From Marinilabilia sp. UBA5340 (GTDB lineage: Bacteria; Bacteroidota; Bacteroidia; Bacteroidales; Marinilabiliaceae), in assembly GCA_002411085.1 (NCBI GenBank), contig DHQK01000062.1, positions 1 through 6,771 on the forward strand: 6,771 nt of DNA. The letters run 5' to 3'. Positions 5,912 through 6,771 of the stretch are shown here, in pieces. Both the position numbers and the translations under genes were made by a program. Below the pieces are notes generated by a model that did no database searches, had not been told where the DNA came from, and saw only the letters and a list, made by a program, of their open reading frames with translations. Position 1 is the stretch's first letter; the number at the start of each line of letters is the position of its first letter.

Positions 5912-6754
5912 ATGAACAGTATCGAATTATACAACCGAAATGCACTGGCATGCAGCCGGCACACTACCCGGAAATATAGCACCAGTTTTTCACTGGGCAT
6001 AAGATTGCTGGCTCCGGAAGTCAGAAAGGCTGTTTATGCCATTTATGGTTTTGTGCGGTTTGCCGATGAAATAGTTGACACTTTTCATGGGCATGACAAA
6101 GAAGTGCTGCTGGAACGTTTCCGAAAAGAGACTTATCTATCTATTGATGAAGGAATCTCCACCAATCCTATTTTGCATAGTTTTCAGATGGTGGTTAATG
6201 AGTATTCCATTGATCACGAATTGATTGAGGCTTTTTTTGAAAGTATGGCCATGGATCTGGATCATAAAATATATGACCGCACCAAATTTGAAAGTTACAT
6301 TTATGGTTCTGCTGAAGTGGTAGGGCTGATGTGTCTCCGGGTTTTTTACAAGGGGGATCCTGAGGGGTATAATTCGTTGAAACACCCCGCTCGCAAATTG
6401 GGTGAAGCATTTCAGAAGGTGAATTTTCTGAGGGATGTGCAGTCTGATTTGGAGGAGCGCGGGCGGAGTTATTTTCCCAATGTAGATCTGCTGAATTTCT
6501 CTGTTGTGCAAAAGACTAAGATTGAACACGAGATAGAAAATGATTTCAGAGAGGCCTACCAAGGCATTGTGAAACTCAAAAAGGGTGCCCGGTTAGGAGT
6601 TTACGTCGCTTATATTTACTATCTGAAACTCTTTCGAAAAATAAAAAGAACACCTCCCAAGGCCATTATGCGGCGTCGGATAAGAGTGAGCAACTGGGTG
6701 AAGATGAGTCTGCTGTTTCAGGGAGTTGTGAAAAATGAATTGGGGCAGGTTTGA
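5912..6754 (+). CDS. crtB: Phytoene synthase CrtB
   Basis: A 280-residue squalene/phytoene synthase family enzyme that condenses two geranylgeranyl diphosphates head-to-head to phytoene, the first committed carotenoid step. Both aspartate-rich Mg-diphosphate motifs are intact: DEIVD (52-56) and DVQSD (175-179, within VNFLRDVQSD). Other family features are YSTSFSLG (22-29), YAIYGFVRFAD (42-52), YIYGSAEVVG (129-138), and the ERGRSYFP stretch shortly after the second motif. I chose the ATG at 5912 rather than an in-frame TTG at 5888, because the added eight residues have no family counterpart and AGGGT sits just ahead of the ATG. It follows crtI by 37 nt. A dehydrosqualene (C30, CrtM-like) or squalene synthase role is formally possible, but the CrtI and CruF partners favour the C40 route. 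No clear terminator is visible in the 17 bases that remain. Confidence 0.93.
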   Translation: MNSIELYNRNALACSRHTTRKYSTSFSLGIRLLAPEVRKAVYAIYGFVRFADEIVDTFHGHDKEVLLERFRKETYLSIDEGISTNPILHSFQMVVNEYSIDHELIEAFFESMAMDLDHKIYDRTKFESYIYGSAEVVGLMCLRVFYKGDPEGYNSLKHPARKLGEAFQKVNFLRDVQSDLEERGRSYFPNVDLLNFSVVQKTKIEHEIENDFREAYQGIVKLKKGARLGVYVAYIYYLKLFRKIKRTPPKAIMRRRIRVSNWVKMSLLFQGVVKNELGQV

Positions 6755-6771
6755 TTAAAATATTCTAAAAA

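Noticed and set aside
6137..6562. A 141-codon minus-strand open frame opposite crtB
   Set aside because: It is fully antisense to crtB, including its conserved Asp motif region, and has no recognisable features.

Overview
The window is a carotenoid biosynthesis locus made of two divergent gene sets that share one AT-rich control region. Protein style points to a member of the Bacteroidota or a related phylum (Balneolota, Rhodothermota). The evidence is a CruF-type hydratase paired with a CrtD-type desaturase, a small lysophospholipid-acyltransferase-like protein of Bacteroidota type, A-rich leaders without clear Shine-Dalgarno sites, and moderate GC in the genes with AT-rich spacers. The phylum is an inference from sequence style; no marker gene is present.

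Plus strand (4399-6754): crtI (phytoene desaturase), then crtB (phytoene synthase). Together these convert geranylgeranyl diphosphate to a red acyclic polyene of the lycopene type.

Minus strand (4068 down to 1): crtD-like 3',4'-desaturase, cruF-like 1',2'-hydratase (4-nt overlap with crtD), a PlsC/LPLAT-like acyltransferase, a family 2 glycosyltransferase, and the first 73 codons of an exported protein that runs off the left edge. Genes are separated by 22 nt or less or overlap, which suggests one transcript. These genes read as a tail-modification module: hydrate one psi end, desaturate next to it, attach a sugar to the new tertiary hydroxyl, and esterify the sugar with a fatty acid. This matches the acyl-glucoside end of salinixanthin-type carotenoids. 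No cyclase, ketolase, ring hydroxylase or GGPP synthase is visible here, so the other end of the molecule cannot be deduced.

Middle (4069-4398): 330 bp without a gene. It holds clustered TAAACA/TGTTTA half-sites just upstream of crtD (operator candidate), a possible promoter facing crtI, and a short hexanucleotide repeat before the crtI start. No regulator gene, RNA gene, mobile element or CRISPR array was seen. The pathway classes are well known. The less ordinary points are the candidate acylated-glycoside module as an operon, the operator cluster, and the uncharacterised exported protein coupled to its end.
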